A stretch of 15,659 bases of DNA. It comes from a candidate division CSSED10-310 bacterium (lineage in GTDB: Bacteria; CSSED10-310; JAFGJC01). The stretch is taken from NCBI GenBank assembly GCA_016929305.1, contig JAFGJC010000071.1, positions 1 through 15,659 on the forward strand, written 5' to 3'. A model generated the notes under the pieces. That model was given only the letters and a program-made list of their open reading frames with translations. It did no database searches and had not been told where the DNA came from. Positions 1 to 8,547 of the stretch are shown here, piece after piece (the stretch's first letter is position 1; each line of letters starts with the position of its first letter). The translations under genes and the position numbers were made by a program.

Positions 1-357
1 AGGTGTTTCTGCAACCGTTGTGGGTGAATCGCTATTGGGAATCAACAATGGACTGATAATTATGCCCAGTACCAGTGTGCAAATTGGAACAAGAACCGTT
101 TTCCAGTTGATTAGCCGCTTGGATCCAATTTGAGTTGTTTGGGACTTTATTCTAGCAAAGAGTTGGTATTCGAATTCTGGAGGAACTTGAAGAGGGGGGA
201 GGCTTCGTAGAGATGACCCAATTTTTTCGAGACGATCTCTTTCCTGACGGCATTCAGAACACCGAATCAGATGCGCCTTAATAGCCGTCATGTCAGAAGC
301 TGTCAGCTCGTTATCAAGGAAGGCTGATAAGTTTTCTTGAACTTTGGAACAATTCAT
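1..357 (-). CDS. Putative zinc-type anti-sigma factor, C-terminus outside the window
   Basis: This is the first 119 residues of an open frame that runs off the window edge. The N-terminal region has C3 and an HLIRCSEC segment (H29-x3-C33-x2-C36), which is the H-x3-C-x2-C signature of zinc-binding anti-sigma domains. A single hydrophobic segment follows at about residues 85-105, then a polar, presumably periplasmic stretch. The family holds a cognate ECF sigma factor inactive at the membrane until a signal releases it. The gene lies directly behind an ECF sigma gene, the usual arrangement for such pairs. Two ATGs are in tandem (360 and 357). The AAGGAGG ribosome site at 362-368 leaves only 1 nt before the first but 4 nt before the second, so the second is preferred. 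The sigma stop TGA shares one base with that ATG, which implies translational coupling. The sensory C-terminal part cannot be seen, so the signal is unknown. Confidence 0.8.
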   Translation of the reverse strand, partial: MNCSKVQENLSAFLDNELTASDMTAIKAHLIRCSECRQERDRLEKIGSSLRSLPPLQVPPEFEYQLFARIKSQTTQIGSKRLINWKTVLVPICTLVLGIIISPLLIPNSDSPTTVAETP

Positions 358-1019
358 CATTCCTCCTTCAGGGAGAAAGCGGTTTGTTGTGATTTGTCCT
401 GGCGATATAAAGCTGTTTTCAAAAGCGATCTTCCCCGGTTTAATCTTGATTTAACTGTTCCTCTCGGAATGTTCAAAATTTTACTGATCTCTTCATAATC
501 GTACCCTTCGATTTCCCTTAGAATCAATGGTGTCCTGTACTTTACAGGGATTTTTTCCAAAGCCTGTTCCACACTTTCCACATCTTCTTTTTGAATAATA
601 TTAGCTTCAGGAGAGAGAATACTTTCATCCGGCAGTTCAAAAGTCATGGATTTTTCGTCTGAGTTGATAGGTTCATCGAAGGAGAAGAAACGCCATCTTT
701 TCCGTCTTCGAATTTCATTTATCGCAAGATTGGAAGCAATCCGATAAAGCCACGGTGCAAATCGACTGCCTGGAAGGTATCGGCCAGCATTCATATAAAC
801 TCGAATAAATGCTTCCTGAGTAATATCGACAGCCGTATCATAATCACCGACTATTCTGAAGACATAATTCATAATCCGATCCTGATAACGTTCTAGTAGC
901 CGTTTGAAAGCCGATTCATCCCCTTCCTGAAACCGGCACATTAAGTGATCGTCCGTAACCATTTTGTTCCCCAAGTCTTGATTTCCTTTTCTATCTCTGC
1001 CGTTCAAAACTTCAGTCAT
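357..1019 (-). CDS. ECF-family RNA polymerase sigma factor
   Basis: This 220-residue protein has the two-domain layout of an ECF (group 4) sigma factor. Region 2 is at about residues 35-105, with DITQEAFIRVY and FAPWLYRIASNLAINEIRRRKR, which form the core-binding and -10 recognition segments. Region 4 is at about 150-203, with YRTPLILREIEGYDYEEIS and the helix-turn-helix around IPRGTVKSRLNRGR for -35 recognition. It would direct RNA polymerase to a small regulon, held in check by the membrane anti-sigma factor that overlaps its stop codon. The ATG at 1019 has no clear ribosome site. M20 (ATG at 962), with GGGGA shortly upstream, or M27 could be the real start, so up to about 26 N-terminal residues are uncertain. 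It begins 66 nt after rng on the same strand, so read-through from the cell-shape operon is possible. No convincing promoter of its own was seen in that gap. Confidence 0.92.
   Translation of the reverse strand: MTEVLNGRDRKGNQDLGNKMVTDDHLMCRFQEGDESAFKRLLERYQDRIMNYVFRIVGDYDTAVDITQEAFIRVYMNAGRYLPGSRFAPWLYRIASNLAINEIRRRKRWRFFSFDEPINSDEKSMTFELPDESILSPEANIIQKEDVESVEQALEKIPVKYRTPLILREIEGYDYEEISKILNIPRGTVKSRLNRGRSLLKTALYRQDKSQQTAFSLKEE
362..368 (-). promoter_or_regulatory. Shine-Dalgarno AAGGAGG of the anti-sigma gene
   Basis: AAGGAGG lies inside the last codons of the sigma factor gene. It sits 1 nt from the first ATG and 4 nt from the second ATG of the downstream gene. The spacing favours the second ATG (357) as the true start. 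Confidence 0.6.
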
Positions 1020-1085
1020 TTATTAAACTCATAAAAAGCTCTTCAGGTTCCAAAAATTTCATGTATTGTTTCAGGATTGGCTGAA

Positions 1086-2600
1086 TCAAAGTCTGAAAAT
1101 ACGATATGTTTCAATTTGTATATTCGGATCAAGCATGACAGAGATATTACAACAACGGATGCCAAAAAGCGATCGGAGCTTTTCGATCCGTTCATCTATA
1201 AAAGGTTTCAGTGAGGGATGGGCTTTGACCTGAAGTGAATGATATCCCGGTCTGGAAAGAATATCCTTAAGCTCAGAATAAAGTTGGAATGCGATGGTTT
1301 GAGGATGTTTGATATGACCTGAACCAGAACAGGTTGGACATTGCTGAAGCAGAGTTCTTTGCAGAGTTCTTTTTGTGCGTTTTCGCGTCATCTCGACCAG
1401 TCCCATAGGCGTGAAAGGCGAAATATTTACCCGCCCCTTGTCACACTCAAATGCCAGCTGAAGTCTTCGAATAACCTCCTCCCGATGCTCCTGCTTTTCC
1501 ATATCGATGAAATCCATCACGATGATGCCACCCAGACCTCGCAAACGAATCTGACGGGCAATAATGTCGGCTGCTTCAAGATTCGTTTTGTAAACCGTGT
1601 CTTCCAGATTTTCCGTGCCAACGAATCGTCCGGTATTGACGTCAATAACGACCATGGCTTCTGTCTGATCGATTACGATGTATCCTCCCGATGGCAACCA
1701 CACTTTGCGTTGTAAAGCTTTTTCAATTTCTCCAGTAATATTGTAATGATCGAAAATCGGGTCTCTTGCTGTGTACAATTCAATGCGATTTATTAAAGAG
1801 GGCGCAAATCGACTGACAAATTCTTTGCACTGCATGAAATCCGATTCCGTATCAATAAGAACCCTTTTAATTGTATCATCAAAAAGATCCCGGATAACTC
1901 TGAATAAAGCATCCAGATCACGATGCAGGAGTGAAGGTGGTTTACATTTCTGTGATGCAGATTGAATCTTTAACCAAGCCATATTAAGATTTTGAATGTC
2001 TGCTCGCAGATCTTCCTCATCACATCCTTCTGCAACTGTTCTGACAATTACACCCGAAGCATTGGGTTTGATTTTTTCAACAAGTACCCGCAAACGATTT
2101 CTCTCTTCAGCGGATCGAATCCGTTTTGATATTCCTATATGAAACAGTGTTGGCAGGATTACGAGATATCTTCCAGGAAGTGCAATATTGGTACTAACTC
2201 GTGCTCCCTTCATTTCCATAGGTTCACGAGTAATTTGGACAATGATTTTTTGTCCAAGTTTTAGCAGTTGATCGATCGACATCTCGTAGTGCGTTATCTC
2301 GGGATGCGTCTGATTAATATAATGTGAACCGTTGTCTTCATCTTCATCTTCAAGTGGTGATTCAAGATCGCGAAAGGATGTAATATCCTGAATGTAAAGA
2401 AATGCATCTTTTTCTAATCCGATATCTACGAACGCGGCTTGCATACCGGGTAAAATTTTAGTCACTATTCCACAATAGATATTACCACTCAATCTCCGTC
2501 TGTTTAGATTCTCGATATAAAGTTCTGCGAGTTCGTTGTTTTCTAATAGCGCGATACGAGTGAATAGATCCGTTGAATTTACGATGATCAGTTTGTCCAT
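1086..2600 (-). CDS. rng: Ribonuclease G (RNase E/G family)
   Basis: This 504-residue protein matches the compact RNase G form, lacking the long C-terminal scaffold of RNase E. It is a single-strand endoribonuclease of the cytoplasm, known in the family for 5' maturation of 16S rRNA and mRNA decay. An S1-like region lies at about 38-130 (IYCGIVTKILPGMQAAFVDIG), with an acidic insertion DEDED near 85-89. The catalytic DNase I-like part carries the two metal-binding aspartates, D320 in DVNTGRFVG and D363 in MDFIDM. The zinc-link CPTC (C421, C424) precedes a GSGHI turn. All key residues are present. The ATG has AAAAGGA 7 nt upstream and lies 13 nt inside the preceding radical SAM gene, so translation is probably coupled. 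In E. coli rng also lies downstream of mreBCD. Here it follows mreBCD-mrdA-rodA and the radical SAM gene directly. Confidence 0.96.
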   Translation of the reverse strand: MDKLIIVNSTDLFTRIALLENNELAELYIENLNRRRLSGNIYCGIVTKILPGMQAAFVDIGLEKDAFLYIQDITSFRDLESPLEDEDEDNGSHYINQTHPEITHYEMSIDQLLKLGQKIIVQITREPMEMKGARVSTNIALPGRYLVILPTLFHIGISKRIRSAEERNRLRVLVEKIKPNASGVIVRTVAEGCDEEDLRADIQNLNMAWLKIQSASQKCKPPSLLHRDLDALFRVIRDLFDDTIKRVLIDTESDFMQCKEFVSRFAPSLINRIELYTARDPIFDHYNITGEIEKALQRKVWLPSGGYIVIDQTEAMVVIDVNTGRFVGTENLEDTVYKTNLEAADIIARQIRLRGLGGIIVMDFIDMEKQEHREEVIRRLQLAFECDKGRVNISPFTPMGLVEMTRKRTKRTLQRTLLQQCPTCSGSGHIKHPQTIAFQLYSELKDILSRPGYHSLQVKAHPSLKPFIDERIEKLRSLFGIRCCNISVMLDPNIQIETYRIFRL

Positions 2601-5086
2601 AAACGTGTCCTTTTCGATATGAAAACGACGGGTTGTTTTCCTTCGGCATCAACATTCCAGCACCATCTGATGGCAGGAATCTCTTCGATTGGTTTTGAAT
2701 TGATGCGGAAGAGATCCATGATGAGGTTTTTCAAGTTGAGATCTTTTGGAGGATGGGCTGGAAACACAAAGAAAAAATTATATTTGCTTTCAGGCAAAAT
2801 AGATCCTGATTGTTTGAATTGTTCAAGATACTCACGTGTATCCAGAAAAATTATGCTATCAACGAACCGATGCGGCAGTATCTGAGAAAGCTCTGGATCT
2901 ATTGAGAATCCATAAGTTATGGAGTTTAATGAATTAAGAATTTTTGAATATGTATGTTGCAATGAAACCATACCGTGTATTTTCATCATATCGGGTAACT
3001 GGAGATTAAATTGTTTATTGAGATATAACGGATCAACATCCTCGGTTAACCGGCATACGAAGGGTTCTGCAAGCCTTTCAAATCCTAGAGGTGGTGGCGG
3101 CTGAAATGAGAATTTTAAGCGAGGATTGAAACCCGAAGTATATTCAAAGGCCAGTTTCGTTCTTCGAGCAGCCCGCATCAAGGCTGCAGTTATTTCCAGG
3201 TGACCAAACAACCGATAATCACCCATTACACTGAATAATCCGAGATACTCATATGACTCTGATGTGCCAGTCCTTAAAATCGATGGTTTTATCATGGATT
3301 TCTTTGCTGAAGAGATGGTTCGAGATGCTCCTGAACATGTATATTCCTCAGGTATTTCTCTGCTCTCGATAACCGTTTTCTGGTATTGCTCTTTTAATTC
3401 GAGTTGGGATATTCCTGAATCAATAAATGCCCAGGGAACTTCTCTGTCATCGGGTAGATGTCTGCAGGATTCTTCTTCTGGATCAATACCTATTTCTTCA
3501 TAAGACTGCTTCCATTTATCTGCCTTGAACCATTCACGCCATGAATCAAATCGGCAACCTTTCAAATAACCACTCGTCAAAAGCTGCCCACTATGAATAT
3601 CTCCACGCGATAAAATGGATTCCAGCCGTGACACATCGATATCGTGATAAGAAAGTTTTATGGATTTATGTTTCACCGCTTCTTTCAGATATCGAATTCT
3701 TTCCTCTAATGTCTCACGGCAGGTTTGACCATGCCATTGAAAAGGTGTGTGAGGTTTGGGAACGAATGTTGACACCGACACATTTATTTCACAACGGTTT
3801 CCCTGTATCTTTTGTCCAATTTTTCGAATCTGTTTGATAAGTTCCGCAATTCCTTCGATATCGCTGTCCAATTCGAAAGGCTGACCGATCATAAAGTATA
3901 GTTTTAGAAGCGACCAGCCGGATTGAAATACCATTTCTACCGTATCAAGCAATTTATCAGAATTGTATGGTTTCCCGATTAATCTGCGCAAACGATCCGA
4001 ACCGGCTTCAGGAGCAAGTGTGAATCCGGTTTTTCTGATTTTGCTAATATAATCAATGAGTTCCCGCGAGAGTTTTTCCGGACGGAGAGATGGTAATGAA
4101 ACAGCTGTTCTGGTTGGTTTCAGGACATCAATCAAGGATTCGATAAGGTGTTCGATGCCCGGGTAATCTGCAATACTCAACGATAGAAGCGACAGTTCTT
4201 CATATCCACTTGCGGCAAGAGATGTCTTGGCGATTTCAGTTATCTTTTCGGGTGATCTTCTGCGATATGGACCATAGTAGATTCTTGCTTGGCAGAAATT
4301 GCATTGGCGAGGACACCCCCTGGCTGCTTCAATGACAATGCGTTCATGAATAGGGCGGGTTACTGGGACCAGAGGAGGTAGAGGATAGGGAGCTGTTTCT
4401 AAGTCTGCCAGAAACTGTCTGTGAATATGGCTATGTTTTCTGATCATTACTTCAGGTTCATGAACTTCAGGTACAAACATGCCTTCTATCTGTGATAAGG
4501 CTAAATAAATATCATTTCGAGGAGATTTTTTTCCGCTGGACTCTTCAAGAGTCTCAATGATTTTATTAAACATTACTTCAGCTTCACCGATGTAAATAGC
4601 ATCAAAAAAGTCAGCTAAAGGCAACGGATTTAGCGAACAGATTCCACCTCCTAAAATTATTGGATGACAATTCTTTCGTTCTGCCCTGATGATAGGTATA
4701 CCGCCAAGATCCAAAACAGATAAAATATTCGTAAAGCATAATTCATGCGGCAAGGTAATAAAAATGGCATCAAATTCAGACAATGGCCGGTGTGTCTCGA
4801 TCGATGTTAGCGGTGTATTTTTTTCACGAAGACGCGTCTCAAGATCAGGCCAGGGAGCAAAAGCTCTTTCCGCTGCGATACATGGGTGTTGTATCGCCAT
4901 TTGATATAGGATTAGAAGTCCAAGATGAGACATTCCAACCTCATAAACATCCGGGAAAATGAAACAAAGTCTTAATTTCGGAGAAGGTGGAAGCGGAGGC
5001 AAATTCCATTCCAGACCTAAATAACGGCCGGGTCTTTGTATTCCTGGAGTGATCAAACGGGTAAATTGTTTGCACTTTCTTGTCAA
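2588..5086 (-). CDS. Radical SAM protein fused to a DUF2344 domain (TIGR03960-TIGR03936 type)
   Basis: This 832-residue fusion has three parts. Residues ~35-190 resemble a Rossmann, B12-binding-like domain (FPDVYEVGMSHLGL, ITLPHELCFTN, LGGG). Residues ~245-520 form a radical SAM barrel whose CPRQCNFC motif (C258, C262, C265) would bind the 4Fe-4S cluster. Residues ~613-830 are a DUF2344-like tail (YRLFGHLEITAALMRAARR, SGFNPRLKFSF, PLGFE). Radical SAM enzymes cleave S-adenosylmethionine to a radical. The substrate of this family is not established, and an RNA or ribosome-related role is suggested only by frequent linkage to rng and ribosomal protein genes. The two modules are often encoded by adjacent separate genes, but here they form one frame. 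The start is TTG at 5086, since no ATG or GTG is suitably placed; AGGAG 6 nt upstream supports it. It begins 9 nt after rodA stops and overlaps rng by 13 nt. Confidence 0.9.
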   Translation of the reverse strand: MTRKCKQFTRLITPGIQRPGRYLGLEWNLPPLPPSPKLRLCFIFPDVYEVGMSHLGLLILYQMAIQHPCIAAERAFAPWPDLETRLREKNTPLTSIETHRPLSEFDAIFITLPHELCFTNILSVLDLGGIPIIRAERKNCHPIILGGGICSLNPLPLADFFDAIYIGEAEVMFNKIIETLEESSGKKSPRNDIYLALSQIEGMFVPEVHEPEVMIRKHSHIHRQFLADLETAPYPLPPLVPVTRPIHERIVIEAARGCPRQCNFCQARIYYGPYRRRSPEKITEIAKTSLAASGYEELSLLSLSIADYPGIEHLIESLIDVLKPTRTAVSLPSLRPEKLSRELIDYISKIRKTGFTLAPEAGSDRLRRLIGKPYNSDKLLDTVEMVFQSGWSLLKLYFMIGQPFELDSDIEGIAELIKQIRKIGQKIQGNRCEINVSVSTFVPKPHTPFQWHGQTCRETLEERIRYLKEAVKHKSIKLSYHDIDVSRLESILSRGDIHSGQLLTSGYLKGCRFDSWREWFKADKWKQSYEEIGIDPEEESCRHLPDDREVPWAFIDSGISQLELKEQYQKTVIESREIPEEYTCSGASRTISSAKKSMIKPSILRTGTSESYEYLGLFSVMGDYRLFGHLEITAALMRAARRTKLAFEYTSGFNPRLKFSFQPPPPLGFERLAEPFVCRLTEDVDPLYLNKQFNLQLPDMMKIHGMVSLQHTYSKILNSLNSITYGFSIDPELSQILPHRFVDSIIFLDTREYLEQFKQSGSILPESKYNFFFVFPAHPPKDLNLKNLIMDLFRINSKPIEEIPAIRWCWNVDAEGKQPVVFISKRTRLWTN

Positions 5087-5092
5087 AAGTAA

Positions 5093-5097
5093 CTCCT
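5093..5097 (-). promoter_or_regulatory. Shine-Dalgarno AGGAG that fixes the TTG start of the radical SAM gene
   Basis: AGGAG is 6 nt upstream of the TTG at 5086. It overlaps the TAG stop of rodA (5096-5098), so a ribosome ending rodA sits on the initiation site of the next gene. This spacing is the main evidence for a TTG start. Confidence 0.65.
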
Positions 5098-6196
5098 AAG
5101 CTTTGTAATCTGCAAATCGTCGCATTCCCACGTTAAGTATAACACTCATAGAAAAAAAATTCGTCAGGGCTGCTGATCCTCCATAACTCATAAATGGCAA
5201 TGGTAAACCGGTAATGGGCATCAACCCGATCACCATACCTGTATTGATGATAATCTGGCAAAAAATCATTGTAGAAAGTCCTATGCAAACATAAAAACCT
5301 GCCATGTCACTGGACAGTTTTGCATTGCGCAGAGAGCGAATCAACAACACCAGAAAAAGAGTCATCAACAAAATGTTTCCCAAAAATCCCTGCTCCTCAC
5401 CCCAAACTGCAAATATAAAATCTGTATCCTGGACAGGCAAAAAATCGAGATGACTTTGCGTACCTGATTTATAGCCTTTACCCCAAAAACCACCGGATCC
5501 GATGGCAATTTTTGATTGAATGAGATGATAGCCTGATCCCAAAGGATCGGATTCGGGATTTAAAAAACTTGTTATTCTTTTCATCTGGTAGGGTTTCAGA
5601 ATATACGGACTTATTGTTACTGCAGGTATAATGATAACAATAGCGATAAGAATCATTTTCTTAATGCTAAAACCGCTGGCAAAGATCAGCATAACGAAAA
5701 TTGGTACCATGATCAGTGATGTTCCTAGATCGGGTTCCAGTATTATCAATAGAAATTGTACACTCATTAAACCTGCAGGAATGATCAGATCTTTGATTTT
5801 AGGCGGTACACCACGCCATCTAGCCATCCACCATGACAGAATGAGAATTAAACTGAGTTTGGAAAATTCACTTGGTTGAAGGCGAATTCCACCCGGCAGT
5901 TTAATCCATCGGTGTACACCCAACTCAGAAGGTGCCAGTAAAACATAAATCAATGCAGCCAAAGAGAGTATGTATATGGCAGGTGCTATTTTAATAATGT
6001 ACTTATAATCAAGAAACAATAATCCCAGGCAAAGCCCGAAACCAGCTCCGACCCAGATAATTTGCTTTTTATAGTCTGCCATGCCGGGATCATCGTAAGT
6101 GACGCTCATGATCGTGAGAATGCCAAGGGTTGAGATCGCGAGAATAGTTAACAACAAAATCCAATCAAGGTGTTCGAGGTATCGTCTGTCAATCAT
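5096..6196 (-). CDS. rodA: Peptidoglycan glycosyltransferase RodA (SEDS family)
   Basis: This 366-residue polytopic membrane protein has about ten hydrophobic segments. RodA polymerises lipid II into glycan strands for lateral wall growth, working with PBP2. SEDS signatures are clear: HRWIKLPGGIRLQPSEFSKL (95-114), EPDLGTSL (154-161), the long extracytoplasmic stretch with SGGFWGKGYKSGTQSHLDFLP, and GLPLPFMSYGGSA (330-342). D259 in DTDFIFAVWGEE corresponds to the catalytic aspartate described for RodA. Length is normal for the family. The ATG at 6196 overlaps the end of mrdA by 8 nt, and GGAGG lies 9 nt upstream. Its placement just after the PBP2 gene supports RodA over the division homologue FtsW or the sporulation homologue SpoVE. 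Confidence 0.96.
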   Translation of the reverse strand: MIDRRYLEHLDWILLLTILAISTLGILTIMSVTYDDPGMADYKKQIIWVGAGFGLCLGLLFLDYKYIIKIAPAIYILSLAALIYVLLAPSELGVHRWIKLPGGIRLQPSEFSKLSLILILSWWMARWRGVPPKIKDLIIPAGLMSVQFLLIILEPDLGTSLIMVPIFVMLIFASGFSIKKMILIAIVIIIPAVTISPYILKPYQMKRITSFLNPESDPLGSGYHLIQSKIAIGSGGFWGKGYKSGTQSHLDFLPVQDTDFIFAVWGEEQGFLGNILLMTLFLVLLIRSLRNAKLSSDMAGFYVCIGLSTMIFCQIIINTGMVIGLMPITGLPLPFMSYGGSAALTNFFSMSVILNVGMRRFADYKA

Positions 6197-8063
6197 TTGT
6201 CATATCCTCCGGTGTCGGAGACATTTGATCGACATGTGGTGCCGGCTGGAACACTTCCTGCCACTTTAAAAATACTTGTTTTGCAATGTTGGCTTTCCTG
6301 GAAGCTCCTTCTTTACCTCCATTTTCTAAAAAGACCAGAACGGATACCTGTGGATTATCAAAAGGAGCAAAACCGACGAACCAGTTATGGTCACGCAATT
6401 TTTCCGGAATATCAAATTCAGAAAATCCAAGTTTTTTAAGAGCACTTTTTGAGATAACTTGCGCGGTGCCGGTTTTTCCTGCAATGGTGATTTCTTTCAT
6501 TTTCAGAGAACGTGCTGTTCCGTGATCACCCCAGATTACATCTCGAAGCCCTTCACGTAATGCAGTCCAGTAGTCATCATTGAATGTGATGGTATTTAAA
6601 ACAGTCTGGTAGTCCTGGATTCCCAATTCATCAGCATTGAGCAAGATTTTCGGACGATATACTGTACCTCCGTTTGCTATGGCGCTCATCATGTTAATCA
6701 GTTGCAGAGGTGTTGTCAGCACACCCCCCTGTCCGATGGATACAGAGATTGTTTCGCCGGGCCACCATGCGTCATGTTTTACCGTTTCTTTCCATTCACG
6801 ATTTGGTATGAAACCGCTGCGTTCGTTTGGCAGCGAGATCATGGTTTTTTTCCCGAGTCCAAACTGTTGAGCTGTTTCATAGATACTGTCAATGCCGGCT
6901 TTTAATCCAGCTTGATAAAAGAATACATTGCATGATCCCTCAATTGCTTGCCTGAGTGCGACATGGCCATGCCCGCCAGTTTTCCAGCAATGAAAATCAT
7001 TATTGGAAAACCTGAAGACACCGTTACAAAACATGGAAGTATTAGTGTCGATTCCATTTGACCGGAGAGCTGCAATTGCCGTGACGACTTTAAAGACTGA
7101 TCCCGGACTGGCGGCGACTTGAAGAGGTCGATTAATTAAGGGATAGTCTTTGTTAGCATTTAGTTGATTCCATTCTTCAGATGATATTCCCACTGCGAAA
7201 CTGTTAGGATCATACTCAGGACGTGAAACCATTGCCAGAATTTCGCCGTTGTTGGGGTTCATAACAATAATACAGCCATTCCATGGTTCAAGGTATTTTT
7301 CGATCGATTTTTGAAGCTCAAGATCAATCGTTAAACGTATATCGGCGCCGGGTTTTGATAATTTGGGAGCAGGTTGACGCAAGGTTCGATTGATCCTGCC
7401 AATAGAATCAACTTCAACCCATCGGTATCCGTCTTTGCCATTCAAGTATTTTTCATAAATGGATTCCACGCCTGTTTTCCCAACGATATCACCGATCTGA
7501 TAATCCGTAAAAAAAGAAGAACTCAATTGCTTTTCGGAAATTTCCCCAACATAACCCAGCATATGACACGCCAGGGAACCGTAAGGATAAAAACGCGTAT
7601 TTTCAGCGCGAGTTATTACTCCCGGAAGATCGAATTTTTTACTTTCAATTTGAATTACCTTCTCGAAAGGTATATTCGATGCTATCTTCCGAGGAATAAA
7701 TCCTGCGCTGTTCGCTAAAAAGAACTTTTCTTTTATCATATCTTCCGGGAGCGACAGTATTATGCCCAGCTGTTTGAATACCTCATTTCGTTTTGTCTTT
7801 GGAAAATCTTCAGGAATGATATATAGCCCGAAGCTTGGTCTTGTCGTTGCCAAAGAATTGCCATTTCTATCAACAATCCGTCCTCTTTGAGCTCGATCAC
7901 GCATTAATCGTGTTCGGTTGTTTTGAGCAAGCTCTCGGTATTTGTCAACTTGAACAATTTGAAGCCACCAGAGTTTTACGCATATGGCAGCAATAAATGC
8001 TGTCATAAATACGATAATCCATGGTATGCGACGGTTTTGCCTGCTTGAATCTTGTTTAATCAC
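6189..8063 (-). CDS. mrdA: Penicillin-binding protein 2, class B transpeptidase of the elongasome
   Basis: This 624-residue class B PBP cross-links peptidoglycan during lateral elongation. It has a short cytoplasmic tail and one membrane segment (about 13-36), then a dimerisation/pedestal region containing RGRIVDRNG (60-68) and FYPYGSLACHMLGYVG. The transpeptidase domain begins near 240. The three active-site motifs are intact: S322-x-x-K325 (SVFK within SPGSVFK), S377-C-N379, and K530-T-G532. A Cys/His-containing insertion lies between the first two motifs (C346, H358, C359, H365). It resembles the segment that in E. coli PBP2 binds zinc, but the match of ligands is unverified. The start is GTG at 8063, overlapping mreD by 8 nt, with CGGAG 7 nt upstream. 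It is followed immediately by its partner rodA. It is a beta-lactam target by family. Confidence 0.96.
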   Translation of the reverse strand: MIKQDSSRQNRRIPWIIVFMTAFIAAICVKLWWLQIVQVDKYRELAQNNRTRLMRDRAQRGRIVDRNGNSLATTRPSFGLYIIPEDFPKTKRNEVFKQLGIILSLPEDMIKEKFFLANSAGFIPRKIASNIPFEKVIQIESKKFDLPGVITRAENTRFYPYGSLACHMLGYVGEISEKQLSSSFFTDYQIGDIVGKTGVESIYEKYLNGKDGYRWVEVDSIGRINRTLRQPAPKLSKPGADIRLTIDLELQKSIEKYLEPWNGCIIVMNPNNGEILAMVSRPEYDPNSFAVGISSEEWNQLNANKDYPLINRPLQVAASPGSVFKVVTAIAALRSNGIDTNTSMFCNGVFRFSNNDFHCWKTGGHGHVALRQAIEGSCNVFFYQAGLKAGIDSIYETAQQFGLGKKTMISLPNERSGFIPNREWKETVKHDAWWPGETISVSIGQGGVLTTPLQLINMMSAIANGGTVYRPKILLNADELGIQDYQTVLNTITFNDDYWTALREGLRDVIWGDHGTARSLKMKEITIAGKTGTAQVISKSALKKLGFSEFDIPEKLRDHNWFVGFAPFDNPQVSVLVFLENGGKEGASRKANIAKQVFLKWQEVFQPAPHVDQMSPTPEDMTND

Positions 8064-8547
8064 TCCGCCGCTCCGGAATCCAACGAAGTCTGGTTAACAT
8101 CACAATCAGTGGGATACTGATGATCGCATTTACCACAGCCTGTGTAATTATCGTCAAGACCACACTTGGCATAGGTTCGGTAATGGCTGAAAATCTTTGA
8201 AAAACAACTTTGAATAAACCAGCCATCAGGCAACAGCAGCCAACTAGAATGGACTGAATAGAAATGTTATCGATCATGAATCGCTCGCGGATAAGTGCTG
8301 CAGACAGTCCTATCTGGGTGAAGATAAAGGCATTGGATCCTAATAAAATACTGGTGCTGACATCCATTAACAGGCCGGAGATGAATCCGAAAAGGCATCC
8401 TGTTTCGATACCGTGAAAAAATCCGAAAATAATGGTGAGTACAAGCAGAAGGTCAGGTTCAAACAGTGTCAGGTTTATGCGGGGTAAAATGCTGAATTGA
8501 AGTATGATAATACTTACCGCAAAGAGGCAACGGTAGAATTTACTCAT
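8056..8547 (-). CDS. mreD: Rod shape-determining membrane protein MreD
   Basis: This small protein of 163 residues has about five to six hydrophobic segments. MreD is an inner-membrane member of the MreBCD complex and helps couple cytoskeletal filaments to wall synthases. The conserved pattern PDLLLVLTIIFGFFHGIETGCLFGFISGLLMDV (31-63) identifies the family, and position between mreC and mrdA confirms it. The frame can be extended to a TTG at 8592 (178 residues), but the ATG at 8547 is preferred. It has GGGGA close upstream, gives the usual MreD length, and makes an 8-nt ATGAGTAA overlap with mreC like the next two junctions. MreD sequence is poorly conserved, so the call rests partly on context. 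Confidence 0.92.
   Translation of the reverse strand: MSKFYRCLFAVSIIILQFSILPRINLTLFEPDLLLVLTIIFGFFHGIETGCLFGFISGLLMDVSTSILLGSNAFIFTQIGLSAALIRERFMIDNISIQSILVGCCCLMAGLFKVVFQRFSAITEPMPSVVLTIITQAVVNAIISIPLIVMLTRLRWIPERRSD

Noticed and set aside
1341..1715. Plus-strand open frame of 124 codons inside rng
   Set aside because: It is antisense to a well-supported conserved gene, shows no motifs or ribosome site, and its composition follows the opposite strand.
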